NCBI RefSeq assembly: GCF_000834635.1
Contig: NZ_JXQV01000022.1
Location: forward strand, 1-36,702
Direction of reading: 5' to 3'
Length of the DNA: 36,702 nt
DNA from: Agrobacterium tumefaciens
GTDB lineage: Bacteria > Pseudomonadota > Alphaproteobacteria > Rhizobiales > Rhizobiaceae
Under the pieces are notes generated by a model, which had not been told where the DNA came from, made no database searches, and saw only the letters and a list, made by a program, of their open reading frames with translations. Position numbers and translations under genes: made by a program. This document shows positions 21,341-29,786 of this stretch, in pieces; position 1 is the stretch's first letter, and the number at the start of each line of letters is the position of its first letter.

Positions 21341-22801
21341 ATGTTAAGGATCAGGATGTCATCGCCGAGACTGCAGGCGCAACCGACACGCCCGGCCTCT
21401 CGCGTCGTCATCATCGGCGGCGGATACACCGGTGCGATCATTGCCAAACTTATGGTCGAGCGCGGATTGCGCGACATTGAAGAGGTGACTGTTTTCGAGC
21501 CTCGCGAGCAGCTCGGTTGTGGCCTGGCCTATGATGTCCAGAACATCGATGTCCGCCTCAACGTCGCTGCGCACAGAATGCGCGCCATCCCCGGCTCGCC
21601 CACAGCCTTTCTCGACTGGCTGCAGACCAGCGGAACTCTGACTGTCGATCCCGAGGCCTTGACCCCCGAAGGCATCTTTGCCCGCCGCAGTGATTTCGGG
21701 CGCTTTATGCAGGCACAACTTGCGCCACATCTGGACAGCGGCGCGATCAGGCACCTTCGCCAAACCGTTCGGAGCGTTGATCGCCAGAACGAGCATTGGC
21801 GGATCACGGACTCCAGCGGCACCGCGATCTTGGCCGATATTCTGATCATCGCTACAGGGCATCCTCCACTATCGAGACCGCCCGTGATCGACAATCTCGA
21901 TCCTGTCACGGCGTCTCATATCGCCGATGTCTTCGCGCCGAACGTATTTGATGGCATCGGCAAATCTGACCCGATCCTCATCCTAGGTTCGGGGCTTACA
22001 GCCCTAGACGCACTCAGCCGCCTGGATGCCCTTGGCCACAACGGGCAGATCACACTTCTTTCCCGCTCCGGCCTGATGCCAAGGCCACATGCAGGCGGAG
22101 GCTTCTCGCCCTTCGGTGACTTTAGAGGCGCTGACCTCATCTCCGCCAGAAAGCTACTGGCAAAGGTGCGGGCGACGATCGCCGATGCGGAAATACAGGG
22201 TATTCCATGGCAATCCGTTTTCGATGCGCTACGACAGGATGCGCAGGAGTTATGGCAAGGTCTACCGATGCCCGAGCGGCAGAAGTTTCTGCGACGGCTT
22301 CGCCGCTGGTACGACGTCCACCGCTACCGAATGCCGCCACAGGCTACCCATGCTTTGGAAAAGAGCCTCGACACAGGTCGCCTCACAGCAGAGCGCGGCA
22401 CTCTCGCATCCATCACCCGAGATGGGCAAAGCCTTCTCGCAGCGATCCAAACCCGCGCCGGCATGACCAAGGTTCGCTGTCGCCACATCCTTATGGCTAC
22501 GGGCCCGGATTTCCGAGACTATGCGGCCAACCAGAGGTTTCTGCTCGACATGCACCGGGATGGCTTCATCCAGTCGGATCCTCTCGGTCTCGGCCTTGCC
22601 TGCGACACGGCAGGGCGCGCACTCACGGTTACCGGTACTCCAAACACCAGTGTCTTTATTGGCGGCCCGCCCGCCCGCGCGGCGTACGGGGAGCTTACTG
22701 GCGTTCCTGAAATTGCTACCCAGTCTGCGAATATGGTGGACAGGATTATTCGCAGTTGCGCACGAGAAACAAGGACAATGGTCATCTGCCAATCGGGTTG
22801 A
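21341..22801 (+). CDS. FAD/NAD(P)-binding oxidoreductase-like protein
   Basis: The 486-residue protein has an N-terminal Rossmann fold with VVIIGGGYTG (GGGYTG at 26-31), an acidic end of strand two (VTVFEPRE), a GCGLAYDV segment, LIIATGHPPLSRP, and a second nucleotide motif ILGSGLTALDAL near 220. This is the FAD-NAD(P)-binding family (NAD_binding_9) common in sulfur and siderophore-type clusters. It faces the flavin reductase gene across operator site 3. Substrate unknown; it may oxidise an organosulfur intermediate or act as an N- or S-oxygenase. Confidence 0.8.
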   Translation: MLRIRMSSPRLQAQPTRPASRVVIIGGGYTGAIIAKLMVERGLRDIEEVTVFEPREQLGCGLAYDVQNIDVRLNVAAHRMRAIPGSPTAFLDWLQTSGTLTVDPEALTPEGIFARRSDFGRFMQAQLAPHLDSGAIRHLRQTVRSVDRQNEHWRITDSSGTAILADILIIATGHPPLSRPPVIDNLDPVTASHIADVFAPNVFDGIGKSDPILILGSGLTALDALSRLDALGHNGQITLLSRSGLMPRPHAGGGFSPFGDFRGADLISARKLLAKVRATIADAEIQGIPWQSVFDALRQDAQELWQGLPMPERQKFLRRLRRWYDVHRYRMPPQATHALEKSLDTGRLTAERGTLASITRDGQSLLAAIQTRAGMTKVRCRHILMATGPDFRDYAANQRFLLDMHRDGFIQSDPLGLGLACDTAGRALTVTGTPNTSVFIGGPPARAAYGELTGVPEIATQSANMVDRIIRSCARETRTMVICQSG

Positions 22802-22925
22802 GTTGCACGCCTCTGCCTTGGGTGAACGATTGTTTGTGCAAACGACAACACCGCCACAGCTTGTATCAGCGCTGGAGGCGATACCGCTGCCATAAGCGTT
22901 GATGGCGGCGGCTGCGTCGTATTCG

Positions 22926-24221
22926 TTACAGCGGCGGGCGCGCCAGACCGAGATGATCGCGCAGCGTTGATCCTTCATATTCCGTGCGGAACAGGCCCCT
23001 TTCCTGAAGGATCGGGACGACCAGCTGCGTGAAATCCTCAAGCCCTTCGGGGAAGAAGGGAGGCATGACGTTGAAGCCATCGGCGGCGCGTCCGTCAAAC
23101 CATTCCTGCATACGGTCGGCAATTTCGACTGGTGTACCAATGACGATATGATGACCGCGACCGGCGGCCACACGCAGAGCCAGCTGACGGATCGTCAGGC
23201 TTTCACGGCGTGCAAGAGCCGTCAGCAGTTCAGCTCGGCTGCGCAATTGGTCCGATATCGGCAGATCCGGCAACGGACCATCGGGATCGTAGTCGGTAAG
23301 GCTGTGGCCAATGCGCTCTTCGAGAAGCGGCATAGCGCTTTTCAGCTCGGTCCACTGGTCGAGCTCGGCAAGTTTCTCCGCCGCTTCCTTGGAGGTGCGC
23401 CCGACGACCGGCAAGAAGCCGGGCATGACGGCAACATCATCGGGCTTGCGACCAAATTTCTCGACGCGGGATTTCAGGCTTTTGTAGAAAGCCTGCGCTT
23501 CGGCGAGGCTCTGTTGTGCCGTAAACACCACGTCAGCCGTGCGGGCGGCTAGATCCTGTCCGGGGCCTGATGAACCGGCCTGAATGAGGATCGGATGGCC
23601 CTGTGGAGAACGGGGAATGTTGAGCGGTCCTTTGACGGAGTAATATCTACCCGCGTGGTCAAGCATGTGCACCTTGTTTGGGTCGGCATAGACGCCGTTC
23701 TGCTTGTCCTTGATAAAGGCGTCGTCATCCCAGCTGTCCCACAGGCCGCGCACAACATCGACGAATTCTTCTGCCACCGCGTAACGTTCATCATGCTCGG
23801 GATGAGACTTGGAGAAATTATTCGCCGTGCGGGCATAGGATGTCGTCACGATGTTCCAGGCGGCGCGGCCATGGCTCAAATGGTCGATGGAGGAGAAGGA
23901 ACGCGCCGTGTGGTAAGGTTCGCCATACGTTGTCGAGGAGGTCGCGGCCAGACCGATCTTCTCAGTCACCAGCGCAAGTGCGGCAAGCAATGTCAGCGGT
24001 TCGAAGCGGGCAATTGTCGAAGGATGGGCATCCACGCCGCTGGTCAGGCCGTCCGCCAGGAAAACCATGTCGAACTTCGCCTGCTCGGCCATTTGCGAAA
24101 CGCGGCGCAGCAGATCGAAGTTTTCGCTGCCTGCTTCCGCCTTCGGGTGGCGCCATCCGGAAACGTGGTGGCCAGCACCCTGAAGGAAAAGACCCAGATG
24201 GATTTGTCTCTTGGCACTCAT
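22926..24221 (-). CDS. Second NtaA/SnaA/DszA-family monooxygenase
   Basis: This 431-residue LLM monooxygenase is a paralogue of the enzyme at 17719-19071, with the same order of motifs: LGLFLQGAGHHVSGWRHP, SSTTYGEPYHTARSFSSIDH, HGRAAWNIVTTS, NGVYADPNKVH, SVKGPLNIPRS and ADGFNVMPPFFPEGL. It needs FMNH2 from a separate reductase. ATG 24221 with GAGAGA eight bases upstream is preferred to a TTG at 24239. It closes the six-gene leftward operon after the MmgE/PrpD gene, so its substrate is probably imported by the operon's ABC system. Confidence 0.86.
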   Translation of the reverse strand: MSAKRQIHLGLFLQGAGHHVSGWRHPKAEAGSENFDLLRRVSQMAEQAKFDMVFLADGLTSGVDAHPSTIARFEPLTLLAALALVTEKIGLAATSSTTYGEPYHTARSFSSIDHLSHGRAAWNIVTTSYARTANNFSKSHPEHDERYAVAEEFVDVVRGLWDSWDDDAFIKDKQNGVYADPNKVHMLDHAGRYYSVKGPLNIPRSPQGHPILIQAGSSGPGQDLAARTADVVFTAQQSLAEAQAFYKSLKSRVEKFGRKPDDVAVMPGFLPVVGRTSKEAAEKLAELDQWTELKSAMPLLEERIGHSLTDYDPDGPLPDLPISDQLRSRAELLTALARRESLTIRQLALRVAAGRGHHIVIGTPVEIADRMQEWFDGRAADGFNVMPPFFPEGLEDFTQLVVPILQERGLFRTEYEGSTLRDHLGLARPPL

Positions 24222-24235
24222 GGTAAAATCTCTCG

Positions 24236-25576
24236 TCAAACGAAGTTCTGATTAAGCAGTTCAAGAAGCCGGGCAAAATCTGCCTCACTCCTCATGCTGC
24301 GGACAAGGTCGGGAATTTCTGCAAAGGCCGGTTTACCTGCCGTCGCGTCCTGAAATTTTTGCGTTGGATCGGTCACGCCCGGCAGGCCATCGAAGCGGCG
24401 CTGGATGGCGCTTCCATCTTTGAGCGCAATATCCAGCACGACGAAACGCGTGGTCGGATCACTCGTCATCCGTAGTGCCGTTTCATCATGTTGGCGGCCG
24501 GCAAGGCTGGCGAGCGCCATGATGCGGCTCTCGACCGGACGTTCATCGAAATGGTCGAGCCGCAATGCGCCATCAAGCAATGCTGCAGAGAACACATATT
24601 CCGGGCTGAACCGTGCTTCGATGCCATTGGCTGGCTTTGTCACGACCAAAGCCGCATCCGCACCGGGCGGATAGGTGAAGGTGATCCTGTCAATCTGCTC
24701 GGCTTTCAGCCCCTCACCGTGAAGTTCGATGCCGAGTGAAGCGACGGGATGGCTGGCCGTGCAGCAGGGATAGGCCTTGAGCGTGAGACCGGGCGACAGG
24801 ATCTGCCATGGCTCACCCCAGTTTTTGCTCGTCAGTTCCGGCTGTCCTGCGTCAAATGCATAGGCGGCGTAGAAACTGACCGGATTGTCCAGAAAATCAG
24901 GCGCGCCACCAAAGCCAGCCGCTGCCAATCGCGCGGCAAGAAGGCCAGACCGTGCGGCCATGCCGGCATGATATGGCTTAGCATCAAACCCGAACTGCAA
25001 CCGCAGCCCGGCGGCCTGCGTTGCGGCCAGGCCAATCGCAATGGCAGTTTCTTCCACTGATGCGCCGCTCAGATGGCAGATCGCGGCTGCGACACCAACG
25101 GGGCCAAGCGTTGCAGTGGCGTGAAATCCGTTCTCGTAATGCTTGGAGCCTACAGAAAGCCCCAGCCGCGCCATGGCTTCCAGCCCCACAATGTAAGATG
25201 CGATGAAATCATCTGCACTGAAGGTTCGTTCTGCGGCCAGCGCCAGAAGTGCTGGCGCAATCACCGTTGTCGGGTGCCCACGCACGCTTGCATGAACATC
25301 GTCATAATCCAGCACATGGCCCGAATAGGCATTCAACACTGCCGCGACCAACGGATCTGTTTGTCTGGCCTGACCGACCAGGATCGCCTTTCCCGGCAAA
25401 TCGCCGCCGATGGCACCAGCCAGAACACCCGCCGTGCGGTCATTGGCTCCGGCAATCATGCAGGCCAGCAAATCTGTTATCGCTGTGCGCGCCGCATCCA
25501 TTGCAGCTTGATCCACGCTCGGATCGGACTGGACGATTGCCTTGGCAAAGGCAGTCGTGAATTTGGCATTCTCCAT
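24236..25576 (-). CDS. MmgE/PrpD-family protein
   Basis: The 446-residue protein shows the family's marks: DLLACMIAGANDRT, AYSGHVLDYDDVHASVRGHPT (the conserved D-DD region), HYENGFHATATLGPVGVAAA, an AYPCCTASHP loop, and KFQDATAG at the C-terminal end. Members include 2-methylcitrate dehydratase and related dehydratases, decarboxylases and epimerases such as cis-aconitate decarboxylase. The reaction here is unknown. It sits two bases after the ABC ATPase stop and 14 before the monooxygenase start. Confidence 0.85.
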   Translation of the reverse strand: MENAKFTTAFAKAIVQSDPSVDQAAMDAARTAITDLLACMIAGANDRTAGVLAGAIGGDLPGKAILVGQARQTDPLVAAVLNAYSGHVLDYDDVHASVRGHPTTVIAPALLALAAERTFSADDFIASYIVGLEAMARLGLSVGSKHYENGFHATATLGPVGVAAAICHLSGASVEETAIAIGLAATQAAGLRLQFGFDAKPYHAGMAARSGLLAARLAAAGFGGAPDFLDNPVSFYAAYAFDAGQPELTSKNWGEPWQILSPGLTLKAYPCCTASHPVASLGIELHGEGLKAEQIDRITFTYPPGADAALVVTKPANGIEARFSPEYVFSAALLDGALRLDHFDERPVESRIMALASLAGRQHDETALRMTSDPTTRFVVLDIALKDGSAIQRRFDGLPGVTDPTQKFQDATAGKPAFAEIPDLVRSMRSEADFARLLELLNQNFV

Positions 25577-25578
25577 GG

Positions 25579-26367
25579 TCAGATACCTTCGCCGTCGCGC
25601 ACCGAGGCACGGGCACCGGACAAGCCGCTGACAAATTGCCGGATACGGGAATTGTCGGAGTCGTGAAAAATCTCCTTCGGCGAACCATGAGCAACGACGC
25701 GGCCGTTTTCAGTAAACACCACCGTGTCGCTGATCTCCTCTGCAAAACGCATTTCATGGGTAACGAGGATGCTGGTCATGCCATCGCGTATCAGGTCGCG
25801 GATGACCCACAGAACCTCGCCCACCGTTTCAGGGTCGAGCGCCGATGTCACCTCGTCAAACAGAACGAGTTCCGGCTTCATGGCCAGTGCGCGTGCAATT
25901 GCCACGCGCTGCTGTTGGCCGCCGGAAAGCTGGCCGGGATAGGCATCAGCCTTTTCAGACAGCCGGACTTTCTCCAGCAATTCACGCGCAAGTTTCTCGG
26001 TCGCTGTACGGTCGGCACCCAAAATGCGTGTCGGCGCAAGCACGATGTTGTCGAGAACGGTCAAATGCGGAAAGAGATTATACTGCTGGAACACAATGCC
26101 GACCCGCTTGCGCAGTTCGATGCGCTCGCTTTCTTTCGTCAGCGTGTCCACACGTGTCCCCGCGACTGTGATCCTGCCGCTTTGCGGCATGGCCAGCGCG
26201 TTGATACAGCGCAGCAGGGTTGATTTGCCTGAGCCGGAGGGGCCGATGATAGAAACGGCGTCACCTTTATTGACGGTGAGATCAATGCCCTTGAGCACCT
26301 GCGTATTGCCGAAAGACAGGTGGACGTCTTCCAGTTTTACGATTGCGGTATCTGTGGATGTAGTCAT
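25579..26367 (-). CDS. Polar amino-acid-type ABC transporter ATPase
   Basis: The 262-residue ATPase has Walker A GPSGSGKST (42-50), Q-loop FQQ, signature LSGGQ (147-151), Walker B LVLFDEVTSALD (DE at 171-172, with Val where most have Pro) and H-loop His. This is the GlnQ/HisP family. ATG 26367 with AAGGA upstream is preferred over a TTG two codons earlier. It energises the importer made of the two permeases and the binding protein just upstream. Confidence 0.88.
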   Translation of the reverse strand: MTTSTDTAIVKLEDVHLSFGNTQVLKGIDLTVNKGDAVSIIGPSGSGKSTLLRCINALAMPQSGRITVAGTRVDTLTKESERIELRKRVGIVFQQYNLFPHLTVLDNIVLAPTRILGADRTATEKLARELLEKVRLSEKADAYPGQLSGGQQQRVAIARALAMKPELVLFDEVTSALDPETVGEVLWVIRDLIRDGMTSILVTHEMRFAEEISDTVVFTENGRVVAHGSPKEIFHDSDNSRIRQFVSGLSGARASVRDGEGI

Positions 26368-26379
26368 CGTCAAAATCCT

Positions 26380-27156
26380 TCAGCCCGCGTTGAAACGCTC
26401 TTCGAGGCGGCGAGTAAGCCGGGATATCGGGTAGCAGAGCGTGAAAAACGCAGCCATGACAACAACATAGGCGATGATGGTGAAATCAAGTCTGCGCACC
26501 GCTGTGCTGGCATCCGTCGCGGCATGCATCAATTCATGAACGCCCACAAGCGAAGCAAGCGAAGTGCCCATGGCAATCGAAGACGCGACATTCATCCATG
26601 GCGGCAGAGAGCGGCGCACACATTGCGGCAGGATGACAAAGCGCAGCGATTGCATGCGGGAAAAGCCAAGTCCCTTGGCCGCTTCCCACTGCGTTGTCGG
26701 TATGGAGAGCACGGCACCCCGGGTGATTTCGGCTATGTAAGCGCTGGCAAGAATAGCAAGGCCGATCACCGCTTTGATCCAGTCGGGAAACGCCAGGTAG
26801 TTGCCGAACAGCACGATCTCAAAGGGAAAGATATAGGTGGTGGCAAAGATCAGAACGAGTGCCGGTGCGTTGCGAAAAATCTGGACGTAGATGGCCGCTG
26901 GCCAGCGAATGAACCAGTAAGGCGCCAGTTGCATGAGGCCGAGCAAAACACCTGCCGTCGTGCCGATCGTGATCGCACAGAGCGTAATCACGATGTTCAT
27001 CGAAAAGCCGGACGCAAGATAGGGTACCCACGTCACCAGTTCCTTGCCCAGTGTCAGGTCAACAAGCGACCAGACGACGACCAGAAGCGGCATGGCAACA
27101 AAGCCGGCATAGCGCAAAATACGGCTGCTTTTCTTGGGTGCATGGGTCTGTGTCAT
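26380..27156 (-). CDS. Polar amino-acid-type ABC permease 2
   Basis: The 258-residue permease has five to six helices and the family loop AAKGLGFSRMQSLRFVILPQ. Its ATG overlaps the stop of the preceding permease by four bases (ATGA), so the two are translationally coupled and probably form a heterodimer in the membrane. An upstream in-frame start at 27201 is unnecessary. Confidence 0.87.
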   Translation of the reverse strand: MTQTHAPKKSSRILRYAGFVAMPLLVVVWSLVDLTLGKELVTWVPYLASGFSMNIVITLCAITIGTTAGVLLGLMQLAPYWFIRWPAAIYVQIFRNAPALVLIFATTYIFPFEIVLFGNYLAFPDWIKAVIGLAILASAYIAEITRGAVLSIPTTQWEAAKGLGFSRMQSLRFVILPQCVRRSLPPWMNVASSIAMGTSLASLVGVHELMHAATDASTAVRRLDFTIIAYVVVMAAFFTLCYPISRLTRRLEERFNAG

Positions 27157-27905
27157 GCTGATAACCCATATCCCGGGACGGCCAGCTTTCGCTCCACCCA
27201 CGAACCGGCGCGAGCGATCAGAAAATTGATCAGGCTGAAAAAGGCGAGAAGAACAATCATCAGCTCAACGACATTGTCGCGCTGTGTCCATACCATAATC
27301 GATGCATAGGTGATTTCACTGACGGCAATGGCATTGCCCACGGTTGTCGATTTGACCAGGCTGATAAGCCCATTGACGATAGCCGGCAGGCAAGCGCGAA
27401 ACGCCAGCGGTACCTGCACATAACGCAGGATTTCGAACTGGCTGAAGCCCATGCCTCGCGCCGCCTCGATCATCGATGATGGTACAGCCTCAATGCCGCC
27501 ACGGATGGCTTCCGCATGCAACGCCGCGACATGCAGCCCAACCACGGCAACGACCCAGAAAAAGGGAGACAGCGGATTGTGTTGCGCCCCGCCAAACAGG
27601 TTGGAGACAAATGTGTTCAGCACCAGAAAGCTGAACATGAGCTGCACGAGTGTCGGCGTGTTGCGGGTCAGCTCCACAAAGGCACGCACGGGCGCAGACA
27701 GCCAAAGTCTGCCTGAGGTCAGGCAGCCTGCAAAAATCAATCCAAAAATCAGACTGACGGGAATGGTGATGGCGACAAGATAAAGCGTGGTTATGAAACC
27801 ATCGCGCCATATCTGCGCCTCGTAACCCGTTGCCAGGAATTCATAATTGAGACCAAGCCTGCTCGTCAGATCGACGAACAGGCTTGTGAAATTCACATCA
27901 TTCAT
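27153..27905 (-). CDS. Polar amino-acid-type ABC permease 1
   Basis: The 250-residue permease has helices near 31-55, 68-95, 103-125 and toward the C-terminus, and the loop AARGMGFSQFEILRYVQVPL that contacts the ATPase. FVELTRNTPTLVQLMF is the conserved polar amino-acid permease motif. It lies 23 bases after the binding-protein gene. Confidence 0.87.
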   Translation of the reverse strand: MNDVNFTSLFVDLTSRLGLNYEFLATGYEAQIWRDGFITTLYLVAITIPVSLIFGLIFAGCLTSGRLWLSAPVRAFVELTRNTPTLVQLMFSFLVLNTFVSNLFGGAQHNPLSPFFWVVAVVGLHVAALHAEAIRGGIEAVPSSMIEAARGMGFSQFEILRYVQVPLAFRACLPAIVNGLISLVKSTTVGNAIAVSEITYASIMVWTQRDNVVELMIVLLAFFSLINFLIARAGSWVERKLAVPGYGLSA

Positions 27906-27928
27906 CAGGATTTACCGCTGGCTTCCGC

Positions 27929-28765
27929 TCATTGTACAGCAGAAAGCTTCTTGTTCTCTTCCTCGAGGTACTTGGTGTTGAGCAAGCGGTTTTCCTTCGC
28001 CATCTCAAGCAGTTTGCCTGATTTGTGAAGCTTTTTCACAGCGGCATCAAGAGCAGTCTTGGTGTCACTTTCGTCCTTGCGAAGCCAGATTACGGAATCG
28101 GAAGGGATCAGCTCCGTTGGAAACGGAATGGCATAATCTTTCCACTCGTCGGCGCGGTCAACAAGCAGCAAGCCTACCGTCGCACCCACGTGGACGGCTG
28201 CAACGCAGTTGCCACCCTGCAGAGCCAGCAGCGATTCTGGCTGGCTTGGCAGCGCCTTCACGATGGCTCCATATTCTTCCGCCAGTGGCTGTGCGTAATT
28301 CGAACCCTGCGAGATGCACACAGGCTTGCCCTTGAGATCAGCCCAGTCCTTCAGGCCGCTATCTTTGCGCACAACGGCAGCGCCACCGGCGCGGTCATAA
28401 GCTGTTGGAACGTAATCGAGAATTTTTGCGCGCTCGTCGGTATATTGCATGTTGGCGATGAGGATATCGACTTTGCCCTGCTGCAGAAACTGCACACGGT
28501 TTGGCGGCGTAACGGTCACTGCTTCCAGCTCGACGCCGAGATCCGCGGCCAGCGCTTTCGCGAGGTCAACATTGTAGCCTTTCTGCTCCTGCGACTTTGG
28601 ATCGATAAATCCAAACGGCGCACCTGAGAGAATAACGCCAACAGTCAGCTTGCCCCGGCCCTTGATCCGCTCCAGCGTTGCGTCTGCAAAAGCTTGAGTG
28701 CTCACCAGTGTTGCAAGCGAAATGGAAACCCCGAAAATAACTTTAGTAGTGGCTTTGGCAAACAT
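27929..28765 (-). CDS. Polar amino-acid-type substrate-binding protein
   Basis: From ATG 28765, with GAGGAG seven bases upstream, the 278-residue protein has a signal peptide (MFAKATTKVIFGVSISLATLVSTQAFA) and the SBP_bac_3 fold: LTVGVILSGAPFGFID, GYNVDLAKALAADLGV, FLQQGKVDILIANM, and a late SDSVIWLRKDE. It delivers an amino acid or structural relative to the two permeases. A longer frame up to 28846 would bury the signal peptide and is rejected. It begins the operon that ends with MmgE/PrpD and the second LLM monooxygenase. Confidence 0.87.
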   Translation of the reverse strand: MFAKATTKVIFGVSISLATLVSTQAFADATLERIKGRGKLTVGVILSGAPFGFIDPKSQEQKGYNVDLAKALAADLGVELEAVTVTPPNRVQFLQQGKVDILIANMQYTDERAKILDYVPTAYDRAGGAAVVRKDSGLKDWADLKGKPVCISQGSNYAQPLAEEYGAIVKALPSQPESLLALQGGNCVAAVHVGATVGLLLVDRADEWKDYAIPFPTELIPSDSVIWLRKDESDTKTALDAAVKKLHKSGKLLEMAKENRLLNTKYLEEENKKLSAVQ

Positions 28766-28989
28766 CAATGACTCCTCGTTTGCGGCGAAGATAGACAAAG
28801 GCGTTGCTTGCAGCGAGGAGGAATTTTCCAAGAGTGCGGCAAACAATGAAATAATTTTACATCGAAAAGAATTGTCCCCACTTGGTCGCGGGGAGATCGC
28901 GAAAAGGATGAGCAGGGCGACCTATCACGAAGAATTCGTGAAACACTTGCGTGTTTTTAGGTTTGCAGCTCAACCTGCGAGAGGGAGCG

Positions 28990-29136
28990 ATGGGCGATAT
29001 GACGGTAAGACGTGGATTGGAGCCGCTATTTTGGTCAATTGCATCTGGCTCTTCTCCTGTTATCGGCATAGCCATTCACGATGTGGACGGCACATATGAA
29101 GAAGTCGGCGGGCTGATGGCGCTTTCAGATATGTAA
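28990..29136 (+). pseudogene. Possible N-formylglutamate amidohydrolase N-terminal remnant
   Basis: A frame from ATG 28990 encodes 48 residues and stops at a TAA at 29134-29136. The piece SSPVIGIAIHDVDG followed by EEVGGLMALSD resembles the N-terminal region of one branch of N-formylglutamate amidohydrolases (typically SPVIGTAIHDGH and a later MAL element). The known proteins are several times longer, so this would be a truncated remnant. It has a plausible GAGGGAG ribosome site. The match is by memory and short, hence low confidence. Confidence 0.35.
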
Positions 29137-29340
29137 AAAGACTGCGTTGGGAGACTCTTTACGGCGGGGATGATCCCATCGGTCGCATGTAAAAACGTCA
29201 ACTCGTCTTTCTTCGGATCTAAGCCATTAAGGCTGATCCTGCCTGACCTGCTGGACCTCTAACTACATCAACGCCTACATCGTACGTCATCGGGTCGCGG
29301 AGCGATCGGTGGCTTGCTGCCGCACTGACCTCATAATGTT

Positions 29341-29460
29341 GGGGCCGTGTTGGCGAGGCATATTCTGAAAGTCACGGGTTCATATGAACAGGCGGGCTAC
29401 GCCATTCAGGATACGCCGCAGATGGTTCAGCAGCATTACTCGCGTTTCCTAGTGAGGTGT
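29341..29460 (+). pseudogene. Tyrosine-recombinase C-terminal remnant
   Basis: The frame from 29341 reads ARHILKVTGSYEQAGYAIQD then TPQMVQQHYSRFL. This matches the C-terminal end of rhizobial phage-type integrases, where the Tyr of HYxRFL is the family's catalytic or adjacent residue. After RFL the frame continues with unrelated sequence, and no N-terminal part is found upstream (stops at about 29320). It is best read as a decayed integrase, marking a former integration event beside the scar. Confidence 0.55.
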
Positions 29461-29729
29461 AAACCCGTGGAAAAAGGCGATCGATTGATCGACTTTGTTC
29501 GCCTGATCATACTGCGTGCTACCCAAAGCCAAATCCTTCTCGCGTTCGTTCATCGCAGGACCAATTGCGCGCGGACCGCACAAATCGGCTGATTCTTAAG
29601 CGCATCTATCCCGATAGGATATCGCAGACGTTAATTCCAAGTCGTTGATTATTGTTTGACCTCTTCACTCCGCGACCTAACGATCGATGCCTAATTTTCA
29701 ATCAATTTCCACATAGCCAAAAAAAGTGG

Positions 29730-29778
29730 CTTGACGAAACGCATGTTAACAGCTTCATTGAACCAATTAGCAATTGGT
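29730..29778 (+). promoter_or_regulatory. Promoter plus palindromic operator of GntR gene
   Basis: CTTGAC (29730-29735) is a standard alphaproteobacterial -35 hexamer; a weak TTCATT -10 lies at 29754-29759 after the usual spacing. The perfect inverted repeat ACCAATT-AGC-AATTGGT (29762-29778) covers the expected start point, an arrangement typical of autorepression by FadR-type regulators. This also argues that the protein starts downstream, at TTG 29787. Confidence 0.5.
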
Positions 29779-29786
29779 GCGGACCA

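Larger units (their letters stand above)
28766..29729. other. Gene-poor scar with two gene remnants
   Basis: No complete gene is convincing between the binding-protein start and the GntR promoter. The stretch holds two fragments listed separately, an N-formylglutamate-amidohydrolase-like piece and an integrase C-terminus, which suggests deletion or loss of a mobile element. The end near 29700-29729 has AGCCA/TGGCT arms around seven bases. Confidence 0.6.

Noticed and set aside
28790..28860. Possible fourth Rrf2-type site upstream of the amino-acid-type operon
   Set aside because: Best alignment to the 17-bp motif matches only about 8 of 17 positions, no better than AT-rich chance.
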